DNA of 64,000 nt, taken from contig CANRDT010000002.1 in assembly GCA_947629455.1 (NCBI GenBank), positions 84,079 through 148,078 on the forward strand, written 5' to 3'. Shown piece by piece: positions 55,845 through 62,887 of this stretch. The DNA is from an uncultured Ruminococcus sp. (GTDB taxonomy: Bacteria; Bacillota; Clostridia; Oscillospirales; Ruminococcaceae). The notes beneath the pieces are model-generated. The model was not told where the DNA came from. It saw only the letters and a program-made list of their open reading frames with translations, and ran no database searches. Both the position numbers and the translations under genes were made by a program. Position 1 is the stretch's first letter. Each line of letters opens with the position of its first letter.

Positions 55845-55982
55845 CTATTATTCCCCCCCATTGGGGGAATAATAGACTGTTTCAGTGTTATTTTCTCCGC
55901 CGCAGGCGCTCCTTGTCTTACCTCTTACCTCTTAAAAGCGCAGCGTTCTTACTTCTTAGAAAATCAAAAATTGATTTCCGTG
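55845..55982. repeat. Dispersed mosaic repeat (copy E): hairpin plus 84-bp module
   Basis: In the gap after pcrA. A perfect 13-bp hairpin CTATTATTCCCCC/GGGGGAATAATAG (55845-55875) is followed by GTTATTTTCTCCGCC (55887-55901, the left arm motif of other copies) and the module 55899-55982. That module matches 22011-22093 with about three differences. The order CTTACCTCTTACCTCTTAAAAG, AGCGTTCTTACTTCTTAG and the AAATCAA...TTGATTT palindrome is kept. Confidence 0.82.
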
Positions 55983-55999
55983 GTGTTTGAGATAGATTC

Positions 56000-56028
56000 T
56001 TGACATCATAAAGATCTTGTGATATACT
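56000..56028 (+). promoter_or_regulatory. Promoter of the small peptide-ung operon
   Basis: TTGACA (56000-56005) and TATACT (56023-56028) with a 17-base spacer. GTGATA/TATCAC (56020-56045 region) forms an inverted repeat around the -10 element, a possible operator. Confidence 0.87.
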
Positions 56029-56061
56029 AAATAAAAAATATCACGAAAGGAAGTTTTTTCG

Positions 56062-56169
56062 ATGAATAATAAAAAGAAAAGCCTTGCTATGAGGATAATC
56101 GTACTGTGTATAGTTGCGGCAATGATACTCGGTATCGTTATTTCAGCCGCTGCCGGAGGAGCGTTCTGA
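56062..56169 (+). CDS. 35-residue single-pass membrane peptide
   Basis: The peptide begins MNNKKKSLAMR, followed by a hydrophobic helix of about 20 residues (IIVLCIVAAMILGIVISAAA) and ends GGAF. Basic N terminus and uncharged C terminus predict an N-in, C-out topology. It has its own consensus promoter 34 bases upstream and AAAGGAAG as ribosome site. Its TGA overlaps the ung ATG as TGATG, so the two are translationally coupled. Similar tiny Lys-rich membrane proteins (DUF4044-like) are widespread in Firmicutes, with no known role. Confidence 0.75.
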   Translation: MNNKKKSLAMRIIVLCIVAAMILGIVISAAAGGAF

Positions 56170-56834
56170 TGGTACATATCGGCAACAGCTGGGATACTAT
56201 CCTCGCTGACGAATTTACGAGCGAATACTACCTGAAACTGCGCGAATTTCTGAAATATGAGTATTCGCATTATCATATCTATCCCAATATGTACGATATT
56301 TTCAATTCGCTGAAATATACCGACTATAACGACGTAAAAGCCGTTATTATCGGTCAGGACCCCTACCACGGGGCAGGACAGGCTCACGGTCTTTGCTTTT
56401 CGGTAAAAAAGGGCGTTGCGCCTCCGCCGTCGCTTGTGAATATTTTTAAGGAACTTCAAGCAGACCTCGGATTTCCTCCCCCTCAGAGCGGCGAACTTAC
56501 AAAATGGGCTGAAAACGGAGTGCTGCTTTTAAATGCGGTCCTCACCGTCCGCGAAGGTCAGGCTAACAGCCACAGCGGAAAAGGCTGGGAACAGCTTACG
56601 GACGCGATAATTATGAAACTCAATCAGCGAAAGATACCTACCGCTTTTATCCTGTGGGGAGCGAACGCGGGGCGCAAGGCTCAGCTTATCACATCTCCCA
56701 TACATAAAGTGTTCCGAGCCGCTCACCCGTCGCCGCTGTCGGCTTATAACGGATTTTTCGGCTGCCGCCACTTTTCGGCGGTAAACGATTTTCTTTGCGC
56801 GAACGGTATCGAACCGATCGACTGGCGGCTGTGA
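56169..56834 (+). CDS. ung: Uracil-DNA glycosylase
   Basis: Removes uracil from DNA. The 221-residue protein has the catalytic motif VIIGQDPYHGAGQAHGLCFSV with the general-base Asp, GVLLLNAVLTVREGQANSHSGKGWEQ and the DNA-binding AAHPSPLSAYNGFFGCRHFS. The frame is open from 56106, but family alignment (MVHIGNSWDTILADEF) and GGAGGAG seven bases upstream put the start at ATG 56169, overlapping the small peptide gene. Confidence 0.96.
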   Translation: MVHIGNSWDTILADEFTSEYYLKLREFLKYEYSHYHIYPNMYDIFNSLKYTDYNDVKAVIIGQDPYHGAGQAHGLCFSVKKGVAPPPSLVNIFKELQADLGFPPPQSGELTKWAENGVLLLNAVLTVREGQANSHSGKGWEQLTDAIIMKLNQRKIPTAFILWGANAGRKAQLITSPIHKVFRAAHPSPLSAYNGFFGCRHFSAVNDFLCANGIEPIDWRL

Positions 56835-56867
56835 TATATGGGATATACGCAGACAGGCATGATCCTG

Positions 56868-56897
56868 CCGAAAAAATTTTCAAAAAAATTTTTTCGG
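56868..56897. other. Perfect AT-rich palindrome after ung
   Basis: CCGAAAAAATTTT and AAAATTTTTTCGG pair perfectly (13 bp) around CAAA, 31 bases after the ung stop. It lacks the T tail of a standard plus-strand terminator but may act as one. Confidence 0.5.
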
Positions 56898-56902
56898 AGG
56901 GG

Positions 56903-56931
56903 TTGTGCTTTTTATATAAATATGTTACAAT
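56903..56931 (+). promoter_or_regulatory. Probable cdaA-ybbR promoter
   Basis: TTGTGC (56903-56908) and TACAAT (56926-56931) with 17-base spacing, about 110 bases before cdaA. Confidence 0.55.
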
Positions 56932-57045
56932 AATGTAATAGGGATCTTAATGCGACTGCCGTGTTCTTTTATACATATTTCAGTAGATCGGCGGCATTTG
57001 TCAAAAAATTAATGATCTGATATTTTTGAAAGGAGCGTCGCCGTG

Positions 57046-57924
57046 ATGTCGGAAATATCCGAAATATTTATGTCTGTGCTGAACGTGCTTAAATCCATCA
57101 GGATAAACGACATCATAGACATAGCGATCCTGTCTTATCTCATCTTTTACGGTATCAAGCTTATAAGAGAAACGCGCGCCCAACAGCTTGTAAAGGGTAT
57201 ACTCCTGCTGATAATCTTCTATCTGCTCGCGGTATTCTTCAAATTGCAGACTATGCGGTTTATTTTGAAAATCTGTTTCCAATGGGGAATACTTGCGGTA
57301 ATTATCCTCTTCCAGCCGGAATTCAGACGTATACTCGAAAAAATGGGCAGAACGCGCCTTGCCGAAATAAATATCTTCTCAAACAACGAACCTGACGATT
57401 ATACAAAGCATTGGGGCGTCTGCATAGACGCGATATGCGAGGCGGCTCAGGATCTTGCCGCGACCTGCACCGGCGCTCTGATAATCTGCGAGCGAAAGAC
57501 TCGTCTCGGCGAACAGATAGCTACGGGCACTATCCTCAACTGTACCCCCTCGGCGGCGGTCTTCGGAAATATCTTCTTCCCGAATACGCCTTTGCATGAC
57601 GGAGCAGTGATAATCCGCGACGGTATGATACTTGCCGCAGGCTGTTTTCTTCCCAAGCCGCAGAAAGAGGAACTTATCGCAAAACAGCTCGGTTCGCGCC
57701 ACCGCGCCGCTATCGGTATGAGCGAGATCTCGGATTCTATCGTCATAGTCGTATCTGAGGAAACAGGCACAATTTCCGTTGCCGAAAACGGCGAGCTTAC
57801 CAGAGGTTTTACTAAGGACAGCCTGAAAAAACTGCTGGTATCCCGTCTTATACCCGTTAAAGAAGAGGGCGAGGGCAAGGAAAATTCTCTTGCGGGAAGG
57901 GTGATCTCCAAGTGGAAAAAGTAA
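57046..57924 (+). CDS. cdaA: Diadenylate cyclase CdaA (c-di-AMP synthase)
   Basis: Makes c-di-AMP from two ATP at the membrane. Three N-terminal helices (DIAILSYLIFYGIKLI, GILLLIIFYLLAVFF, ILKICFQWGILAVIILF) precede the DAC domain with the DGA motif (PLHDGAVIIRDGMI) and RHR motif (GSRHRAAIGMSE). About 292 residues, normal for CdaA. GTG 57043 and ATG 57046 are both possible; AAAGGAG at 57029-57035 serves either. The end overlaps ybbR, the regulator usually encoded next to it. Confidence 0.96.
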   Translation: MSEISEIFMSVLNVLKSIRINDIIDIAILSYLIFYGIKLIRETRAQQLVKGILLLIIFYLLAVFFKLQTMRFILKICFQWGILAVIILFQPEFRRILEKMGRTRLAEINIFSNNEPDDYTKHWGVCIDAICEAAQDLAATCTGALIICERKTRLGEQIATGTILNCTPSAAVFGNIFFPNTPLHDGAVIIRDGMILAAGCFLPKPQKEELIAKQLGSRHRAAIGMSEISDSIVIVVSEETGTISVAENGELTRGFTKDSLKKLLVSRLIPVKEEGEGKENSLAGRVISKWKK

Positions 57925-59237
57925 ATAAGACCGATAAACACGTTCTGGAAAATGATTTTGCTCTGCGTATCCTCGCGGTCATTATCGCCGTAATCGTCTG
58001 GCTGATACTTTCGATCACTCAATATCCCACGATAAATAAGACTATAACCGGAGTGCCGGTAGACTTCACGCTCGAAGGCACTGCCGCCTCGGAAAAGGGT
58101 CTTTCGGCGATAAACTACAAGGATATCACCGTAGACGTTGAGATAAGCGGTATGAACTACGAGATAGGCAGCTACGGCGCCAACGATCTGATCGCAACTA
58201 TAGATCTCGGCGAAGTCACCAAAGAGGGAACTTACCGCCTTGACATCGACGTTAAGTCGGCTCATTCCTCGGACGCGATCACGGTCGTATCGGTAAAGCC
58301 GGAAACGGTAGAGGTATCGTTTGATACTATCGGTTCGGGAACTTACAAGGTCCAGCCGGAAGCTCCTCTCGTTTCCGCAGACGAGGGTCTTATGCTGTGG
58401 CAGACGACCGTTTCACCGTCGGAAATAGAAGTGGAGGGTCCTGAAAAGGAGCTTGAAAAGATAGATCACATTTCCGCAAAGACTTCAAGCTTTGAAAAAG
58501 TGACGGAGGACACCACCATCGAGGCGGAGGAAGTTATTTTCTACGATAAGGACGGAAAAGCACTCGATTCCTCGGTCTATACATTAAAGGACGTCAAGGA
58601 TTTTGATCTGAATTTCGTTATCTACAAAAAGCGCACGGCGCAGCTGAGCGTACAATTCTCGGATTATCCCCCGGGATTTGATCTTAATTCTCTGCCCTTT
58701 TCACTTTCGGAAGAAAACATACCCGTAATATCGCCGAGGCTTGACGACGCGGATATGGAGTACGTCACGCTGGGGACTATACCGCTCAACGAAGTCGATC
58801 TGCAAAGCACCTTCACTTTTGAAGTGGACAAAGCGCTTTCGTCGGGAGAGATAAACCAGACGGGAATAACGGGCGTGACCGTTAAATTTGACAGCGACGG
58901 CTATACCACAAAGAAGTTTACGCTGCCGAGAGAAAACATAACCATTAAAAATTCTCCCGTCGGCAAGGAAGTCAATATCGAAACAAGGCAGCTGCCCGAA
59001 GTGGTCATCTGCGGTCCTGAGGATATTGTAAATTCGCTCAAAGTCAGCGATCTTGCCGCCGAACTCGATCTGAGCGACGTACTCAATTCAGGCACGGCAA
59101 TGCACGGAGTTACCGTTTATTCGCCAAAGAATAACAACGTATGGTGCTGCGGCGTGAACGAAGTCCAGGTGGATATAACCGACAAGCCGAAAGAACCCGT
59201 CAAAGACAAGAATAAGGACAACAGTTCGGAAGGATAA
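57912..59237 (+). CDS. ybbR: YbbR-domain protein, CdaA regulator (CdaR)
   Basis: An N-terminal membrane helix (FALRILAVIIAVIVWLILSI) is followed by four YbbR-like repeats on the outside, for example TGVPVDFTLEGTAASEKGL, PETVEVSFDTIGSGTYKV, PSEIEVEGPEKELEKIDHI and PEVVICGPEDIVNSL. CdaR binds CdaA and tunes c-di-AMP synthesis in Firmicutes. The start is a GTG at 57912 within the cdaA end, so the two are coupled. The C terminus is Lys/Asp-rich. A perfect 13-bp hairpin lies at 59259-59290. Confidence 0.92.
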   Translation: MEKVNKTDKHVLENDFALRILAVIIAVIVWLILSITQYPTINKTITGVPVDFTLEGTAASEKGLSAINYKDITVDVEISGMNYEIGSYGANDLIATIDLGEVTKEGTYRLDIDVKSAHSSDAITVVSVKPETVEVSFDTIGSGTYKVQPEAPLVSADEGLMLWQTTVSPSEIEVEGPEKELEKIDHISAKTSSFEKVTEDTTIEAEEVIFYDKDGKALDSSVYTLKDVKDFDLNFVIYKKRTAQLSVQFSDYPPGFDLNSLPFSLSEENIPVISPRLDDADMEYVTLGTIPLNEVDLQSTFTFEVDKALSSGEINQTGITGVTVKFDSDGYTTKKFTLPRENITIKNSPVGKEVNIETRQLPEVVICGPEDIVNSLKVSDLAAELDLSDVLNSGTAMHGVTVYSPKNNNVWCCGVNEVQVDITDKPKEPVKDKNKDNSSEG

Positions 59238-59258
59238 GAGCCATTTGAAAAAGTCTGT

Positions 59259-59290
59259 AACGCCATTGAAACAAACCTTTCAATGGCGTT
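59259..59290 (+). terminator. Hairpin after ybbR, possible terminator
   Basis: AACGCCATTGAAA and TTTCAATGGCGTT pair perfectly around CAAACC. The following bases are only weakly T-rich, so termination may be partial and the FAD gene could be read through. Confidence 0.55.
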
Positions 59291-59343
59291 TGCTGTCGCA
59301 GCGCAAAGAACGCGGAATTTGAGAAAAGAGGTCGTTGACAGAT

Positions 59344-60921
59344 ATGCCGCTGATAATCAACCAGATAAGATGTCCCGTAAACCTTGAAAAAGACGAGATA
59401 ATCAACCGTGCGCTGAAGTCGGTGGGATTGTCGGGAAAAGAAAACAACGCCGCGATCTACAAAACTTCCCTCGACGCAAGGCGGCAGGATATAAAATATG
59501 TCCACTCGGTCATCGTCACGCTCGGTTCGGCAAGGGAGGAAGAGGCGGTCTGCCGTAAATATCCCGACGTTCACTATGCCGCCGAGCCTGATTTTTCTCC
59601 GACTGTTTCTTCGGTAAAACGCGCGGGGCGAGTATGTATCGCTGGGTTCGGTCCTGCCGGAATATTCTGTGCGCTCGCGCTTGCCGAAAAGGGGTATCGC
59701 CCTCTTGTGCTTGAAAAGGGCGGCGATATGGACAGCCGCACTATGGCGGTAAAACGCTACTGGGACGGCGGAGAGCTTGACGAAAATTCAAACGTTCAGT
59801 TCGGTGAGGGCGGCGCGGGGACTTTTTCCGACGGAAAACTCACAACGCGCATAAAAGACCCACTTTGCAGATATGTGCTAAAACGGCTGACTGAATTCGG
59901 CGCGCCTGCGGAGATACTCACGAAAGCAAAACCGCATATCGGCACGGACAACCTGCGCGGAGTTATCAAGGCGATAAGGCGGAGGATAATCTCGCTTGGC
60001 GGCGAGGTGCGCTTTCTTACTCCCCTGACGGATATTCACTTAAACGGCGGCGAGATAGACAGAATAGCTTTCACGGGCGGAGAGTGCGAATGTTCCGCTC
60101 TGGTCGCTGCGGTAGGTCATTCGGCAGGCGGATTCTTTGAGCTGCTCGGCGAAAAGGGTATTTTTATGGAGCCGAAGCCTTTCTCCGTCGGGGTAAGGAT
60201 AGAACATCTCCAGAAAGACGTCGATCTCAGTCTTTATGGCGCACACGCAGGCGATCCGCTGCTGCCGAAGGGGGAATATCAGCTTTCCTGCCGTATGCCC
60301 TCAGGCAGAGCGGCTTACACGTTCTGTATGTGCCCCGGAGGAGTAGTCGTTCCGGCGGCGTCAGAATACGGCACTGTAGTGACGAACGGTATGAGCGAAT
60401 TTGCACGCGACGGTGAAAACGCCAACTGCGCGATAGCGGTATCTGTATCCCCCAACGATACGGACGGCGGAGTGTTCGGCGGACTGAAATTCATCAAGGA
60501 TATAGAGCGCAGAGCCTTTGTCTGCGGCGGCGGAATAAAAGCGCCTGCGACCGACGTCGGCGGATTTCTGAGCGGCAGACCGTCGCTGAATACAAAAATA
60601 ACGCCGAGCTATTCAAGAGGCGTCGCCGTCTGCGAACTGAGAGATATATTCCCGCGATTTGTTACCGATATGCTCGAGATCGGTCTTGGGGATTTTTCAA
60701 AGAAAATGAAGTGTTTCAGGGATACCTCCGCAGTGCTGACCGCTCCCGAAACACGCACAAGCTCGCCGATACGAATTACAAGAAACGAAAAAGGCAATTC
60801 CGTTTCTGTGGGAAACCTTTTCCCCTGCGGAGAGGGCGCAGGCTATGCAGGCGGTATCATCTCAGCCGCTGTGGACGGTCTGAAAACCGCTGCGGAAATT
60901 ATGAGCCGTCAGTCGCCGTAA
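59344..60921 (+). CDS. NAD(P)/FAD-dependent dehydrogenase (COG2509-like)
   Basis: The 525-residue protein has a 90-residue N-terminal part (INQIRCPVNLEKDEIINRALK...) then an FAD-binding Rossmann motif, VCIAGFGPAGIFCALALAEKG, followed by VLEKGG, NVQFGEGGAGTFSDGKLTTRIKDP and a C-terminal FAD contact GNLFPCGEGAGYAGGIISAAVDG. This is the pattern of the uncharacterised FAD-dependent dehydrogenases of COG2509, whose substrate is unknown. A TTG at 59335 is in frame, but the family start favours ATG 59344. Confidence 0.88.
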   Translation: MPLIINQIRCPVNLEKDEIINRALKSVGLSGKENNAAIYKTSLDARRQDIKYVHSVIVTLGSAREEEAVCRKYPDVHYAAEPDFSPTVSSVKRAGRVCIAGFGPAGIFCALALAEKGYRPLVLEKGGDMDSRTMAVKRYWDGGELDENSNVQFGEGGAGTFSDGKLTTRIKDPLCRYVLKRLTEFGAPAEILTKAKPHIGTDNLRGVIKAIRRRIISLGGEVRFLTPLTDIHLNGGEIDRIAFTGGECECSALVAAVGHSAGGFFELLGEKGIFMEPKPFSVGVRIEHLQKDVDLSLYGAHAGDPLLPKGEYQLSCRMPSGRAAYTFCMCPGGVVVPAASEYGTVVTNGMSEFARDGENANCAIAVSVSPNDTDGGVFGGLKFIKDIERRAFVCGGGIKAPATDVGGFLSGRPSLNTKITPSYSRGVAVCELRDIFPRFVTDMLEIGLGDFSKKMKCFRDTSAVLTAPETRTSSPIRITRNEKGNSVSVGNLFPCGEGAGYAGGIISAAVDGLKTAAEIMSRQSP

Positions 60922-60949
60922 AAATTTTTCTTTATAAAATCTGTCGCTT

Positions 60950-61201
60950 TTGACGGGTTTTGAAAACGCTTTTAAAAATGCGAGCCGTATCTTTACTAAA
61001 ACGCTTTCCCGACGGACCCTGCACACGGGTGACGCCGCGCGGCTTTTCACATAAGATATATCAGCAGCGTTTTTTTACCTCGCAAACGCGGCAAAGTGGC
61101 ACGTTGTCTTTCGTGTCCGCAGGGGAGCTTTGCCAAAGCGCCGTAAAACACGCTGTTGAAATAGATAAGGGCTGTCCAACTTTTTTGGACAGTCCTTTTT
61201 T
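60950..61201 (+). ncRNA. Candidate small RNA or long structured 3' end after the FAD gene
   Basis: A promoter-like pair (TTGACG 60950-60955, TAAAAA 60973-60978, 17 apart) is followed by GGCAAAG...CTTTGCC enclosing CACG/CGTG, and then a strong intrinsic terminator at 61169-61201 (GGGCTGTCCAA/TTGGACAGTCC plus six T). No gene with a ribosome site is seen in this 300-base gap. Either an independent RNA of roughly 200 bases or the 3' end of the preceding transcript would fit. Confidence 0.4.
61169..61201 (+). terminator. Strong intrinsic terminator
   Basis: An 11-bp stem GGGCTGTCCAA/TTGGACAGTCC (one G-U) around CTTTT, followed by TTTTTT. It ends the plus-strand transcript that includes the FAD gene or the candidate RNA. 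Confidence 0.88.
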
Positions 61202-61221
61202 CGGATATGAGCCGCAGAGGG

Positions 61222-61974
61222 TCAGTTATGATCGGGAAGAGTTTGCAGCTGACGGCATATCCTGTCGGCGACGATAAGTATAAACTCCCCGTTTGTCGGT
61301 TTCCACCCGGGTCGTGCGGCGCAGGTGCCGAATATCTCGGTCTTATCTGCGGCGGAGGCTTTATCCCAGCATCTCGATATGACCGTGCGTATGTTGCGTT
61401 CGACTCCCGACGGGGTGCAATTGTATTCGGCGGCAAGCTTGGGGTATACATATTTTGAAAAGCTGCGCGTTCCCACATTGTCGCTGACCGCCATTTTTAT
61501 CGCCTCGCGCAGATAAACATAGCCGTTGTAATTCGGAGTGATACAAAGGCGCGAAAGCGTTTCCGAAACGTAATTGTGAATATATTTACCGTAATCTTCG
61601 CCGCTTATCCTGCTGCCGCCCGAAAGACAGTCATATATCATTCCCGACGCAGCCGAAAGATCGATCGGCTGGCGCAGCAGTGTGGTATAAGGGCTTTGCG
61701 ATATTCTGCACGGCAGCATATTATCATAAGGAATGATCGCAAAAATATGCACAACGGGCTCGAGCTTTGACAGCTTTTCCGCCAGCGCGTCACCGTGTGT
61801 CAGATCGGCGCTGATAAATACCGCCTCCGCCTTTTTTGTCATCACGGCAAACATTATGTCCAGCAGATCGTTGCGAACCTGCGTTACCGACAGATTTTTG
61901 TCCTCCGAAAGCTTTTCGTACAGCCTGATAAACGTTCCGCCGCCGTTTGCTACTACTACGTTGATCCCATTCAA
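61222..61974 (-). CDS. Spo0A-like transcription factor with a degenerate receiver domain
   Basis: The C-terminal 130 residues match the Spo0A effector domain: IHNYVSETLSRLCITPNYNGYVYLREAIKMAV, FSKYVYPKLAAEYNCTPSGVERNIRTVISRCW (the recognition helix) and WKPTNGEFILIVADRI. The N-terminal 115 residues keep receiver length and pattern, but where Spo0A has the acidic pair (ADDN) this has VANGGG, and the conserved Lys before the last helix is Arg (LLRQPID). It therefore probably does not work by normal phosphorylation. The start is TTG 61972-61974 behind TAGGAGGAG. It is a single gene, divergent from recG. Confidence 0.88.
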   Translation of the reverse strand: MNGINVVVANGGGTFIRLYEKLSEDKNLSVTQVRNDLLDIMFAVMTKKAEAVFISADLTHGDALAEKLSKLEPVVHIFAIIPYDNMLPCRISQSPYTTLLRQPIDLSAASGMIYDCLSGGSRISGEDYGKYIHNYVSETLSRLCITPNYNGYVYLREAIKMAVSDNVGTRSFSKYVYPKLAAEYNCTPSGVERNIRTVISRCWDKASAADKTEIFGTCAARPGWKPTNGEFILIVADRICRQLQTLPDHN

Positions 61975-62225
61975 TTAAAACTCCTCCTATAAATTTTACG
62001 ACTCGATCCGTCTGCGTTGTGATACCGCAGAATCTTGTGATTACAACATTATAATACATATCTGAACATCAATCAAGGGGAATTATCGGAAAAAAGCTCG
62101 AGTTAATGAAAATTTTAGAGAAATAAGTAAAATTATAGAATCTTTGTTAGTTTTTAGAAATTAGCGTCGAAAGTGTTTTAATAATTTATGTTCGGGGAAA
62201 ATTGCGGAACAAAATTGTATTTTTC

Positions 62226-62690
62226 GTTATATTCTCCGCAGGCTGATTTCACGCTCAGAAATTTGTTTGATAAGTAGGGGGCAAAATAAAAAGGTTTTCG
62301 CCAAGCCTTTTCCTAAAAAAGGCTGCCCTCGCGCGGGCGCACTTGTCGCCCTCTGCAATGTGCAGATCGGTCAAGCCTTGGAAATCGGGCGGTTAGAATT
62401 TTTGACGGTGATTACTTTAATGATCTGTGGGAAAGAAATTTCCACCGTAATCGTGGCAAAGGAAATTTTGCTTTTATCCCAAACACTTGTGTTTGGGATA
62501 GCCCAAATACGCGCAGCGTTTGAGGTAGTCCCCTACTATGAACGGCATTTGTTACCGCCGCCATTTATGGCGGCAGCTACGCACCTATTGCCGAAAATAT
62601 CGCCCCAATAGGGTAAACAGCTTGTTTTAGGGGTGTTTTTTTCGCCGCAAATGGAGAAAATAACAAAAATTTATCAAAACTGAGCGGAAT
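62226..62690 (+). repeat. Dispersed mosaic repeat (copy D), long form flanked by inverted arms
   Basis: GTTATATTCTCC (62226-62237) and GGAGAAAATAAC (62653-62664) are inverted arms with one mismatch, enclosing about 415 bases. Inside: GCTGATTTCACGC, AAAAAGGTTTTCGCC, a version of the AAGCCTTTTCCT hairpin, TATCCCAAACAC-TT-GTGTTTGGGATA (62475-62500, perfect 12 bp), CCCTACTATGAACGGCAT as in the 50.5-kb copy, and GCCGCCAT-TT-ATGGCGGC (62557-62574). After the right arm the sequence matches the 21.9-kb copy for about 35 bases. The rest of the 61975-62887 gap is AT-rich with the recG promoter. Confidence 0.8.
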
Positions 62691-62751
62691 ATAATTGTAA
62701 ACTAAAAGCAATTTCATAAAATTGATTTATGTAACGCGCGAAATACAAAGC

Positions 62752-62780
62752 TTGTGTTTTTTTGAAAAATATGCTATAAT
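62752..62780 (+). promoter_or_regulatory. Probable recG promoter
   Basis: TTGTGT (62752-62757) and TATAAT (62775-62780), spacing 17, about 105 bases before recG. Confidence 0.6.
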
Positions 62781-62887
62781 ATATGCAAGCTTATACCGCC
62801 GCCGCAGTATGTGAGAACGTACACGATCTATAAATAAAAATGCTTTTTAAAATAAACGCCGCGGTAAGATACATAACGGAGGTGACA

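Noticed and set aside
60960..61277. 105-codon plus-strand frame after the FAD gene
   Set aside because: It runs straight through a strong intrinsic terminator and into the opposite end of the Spo0A-like gene, and has no ribosome site. A non-coding RNA fits better.
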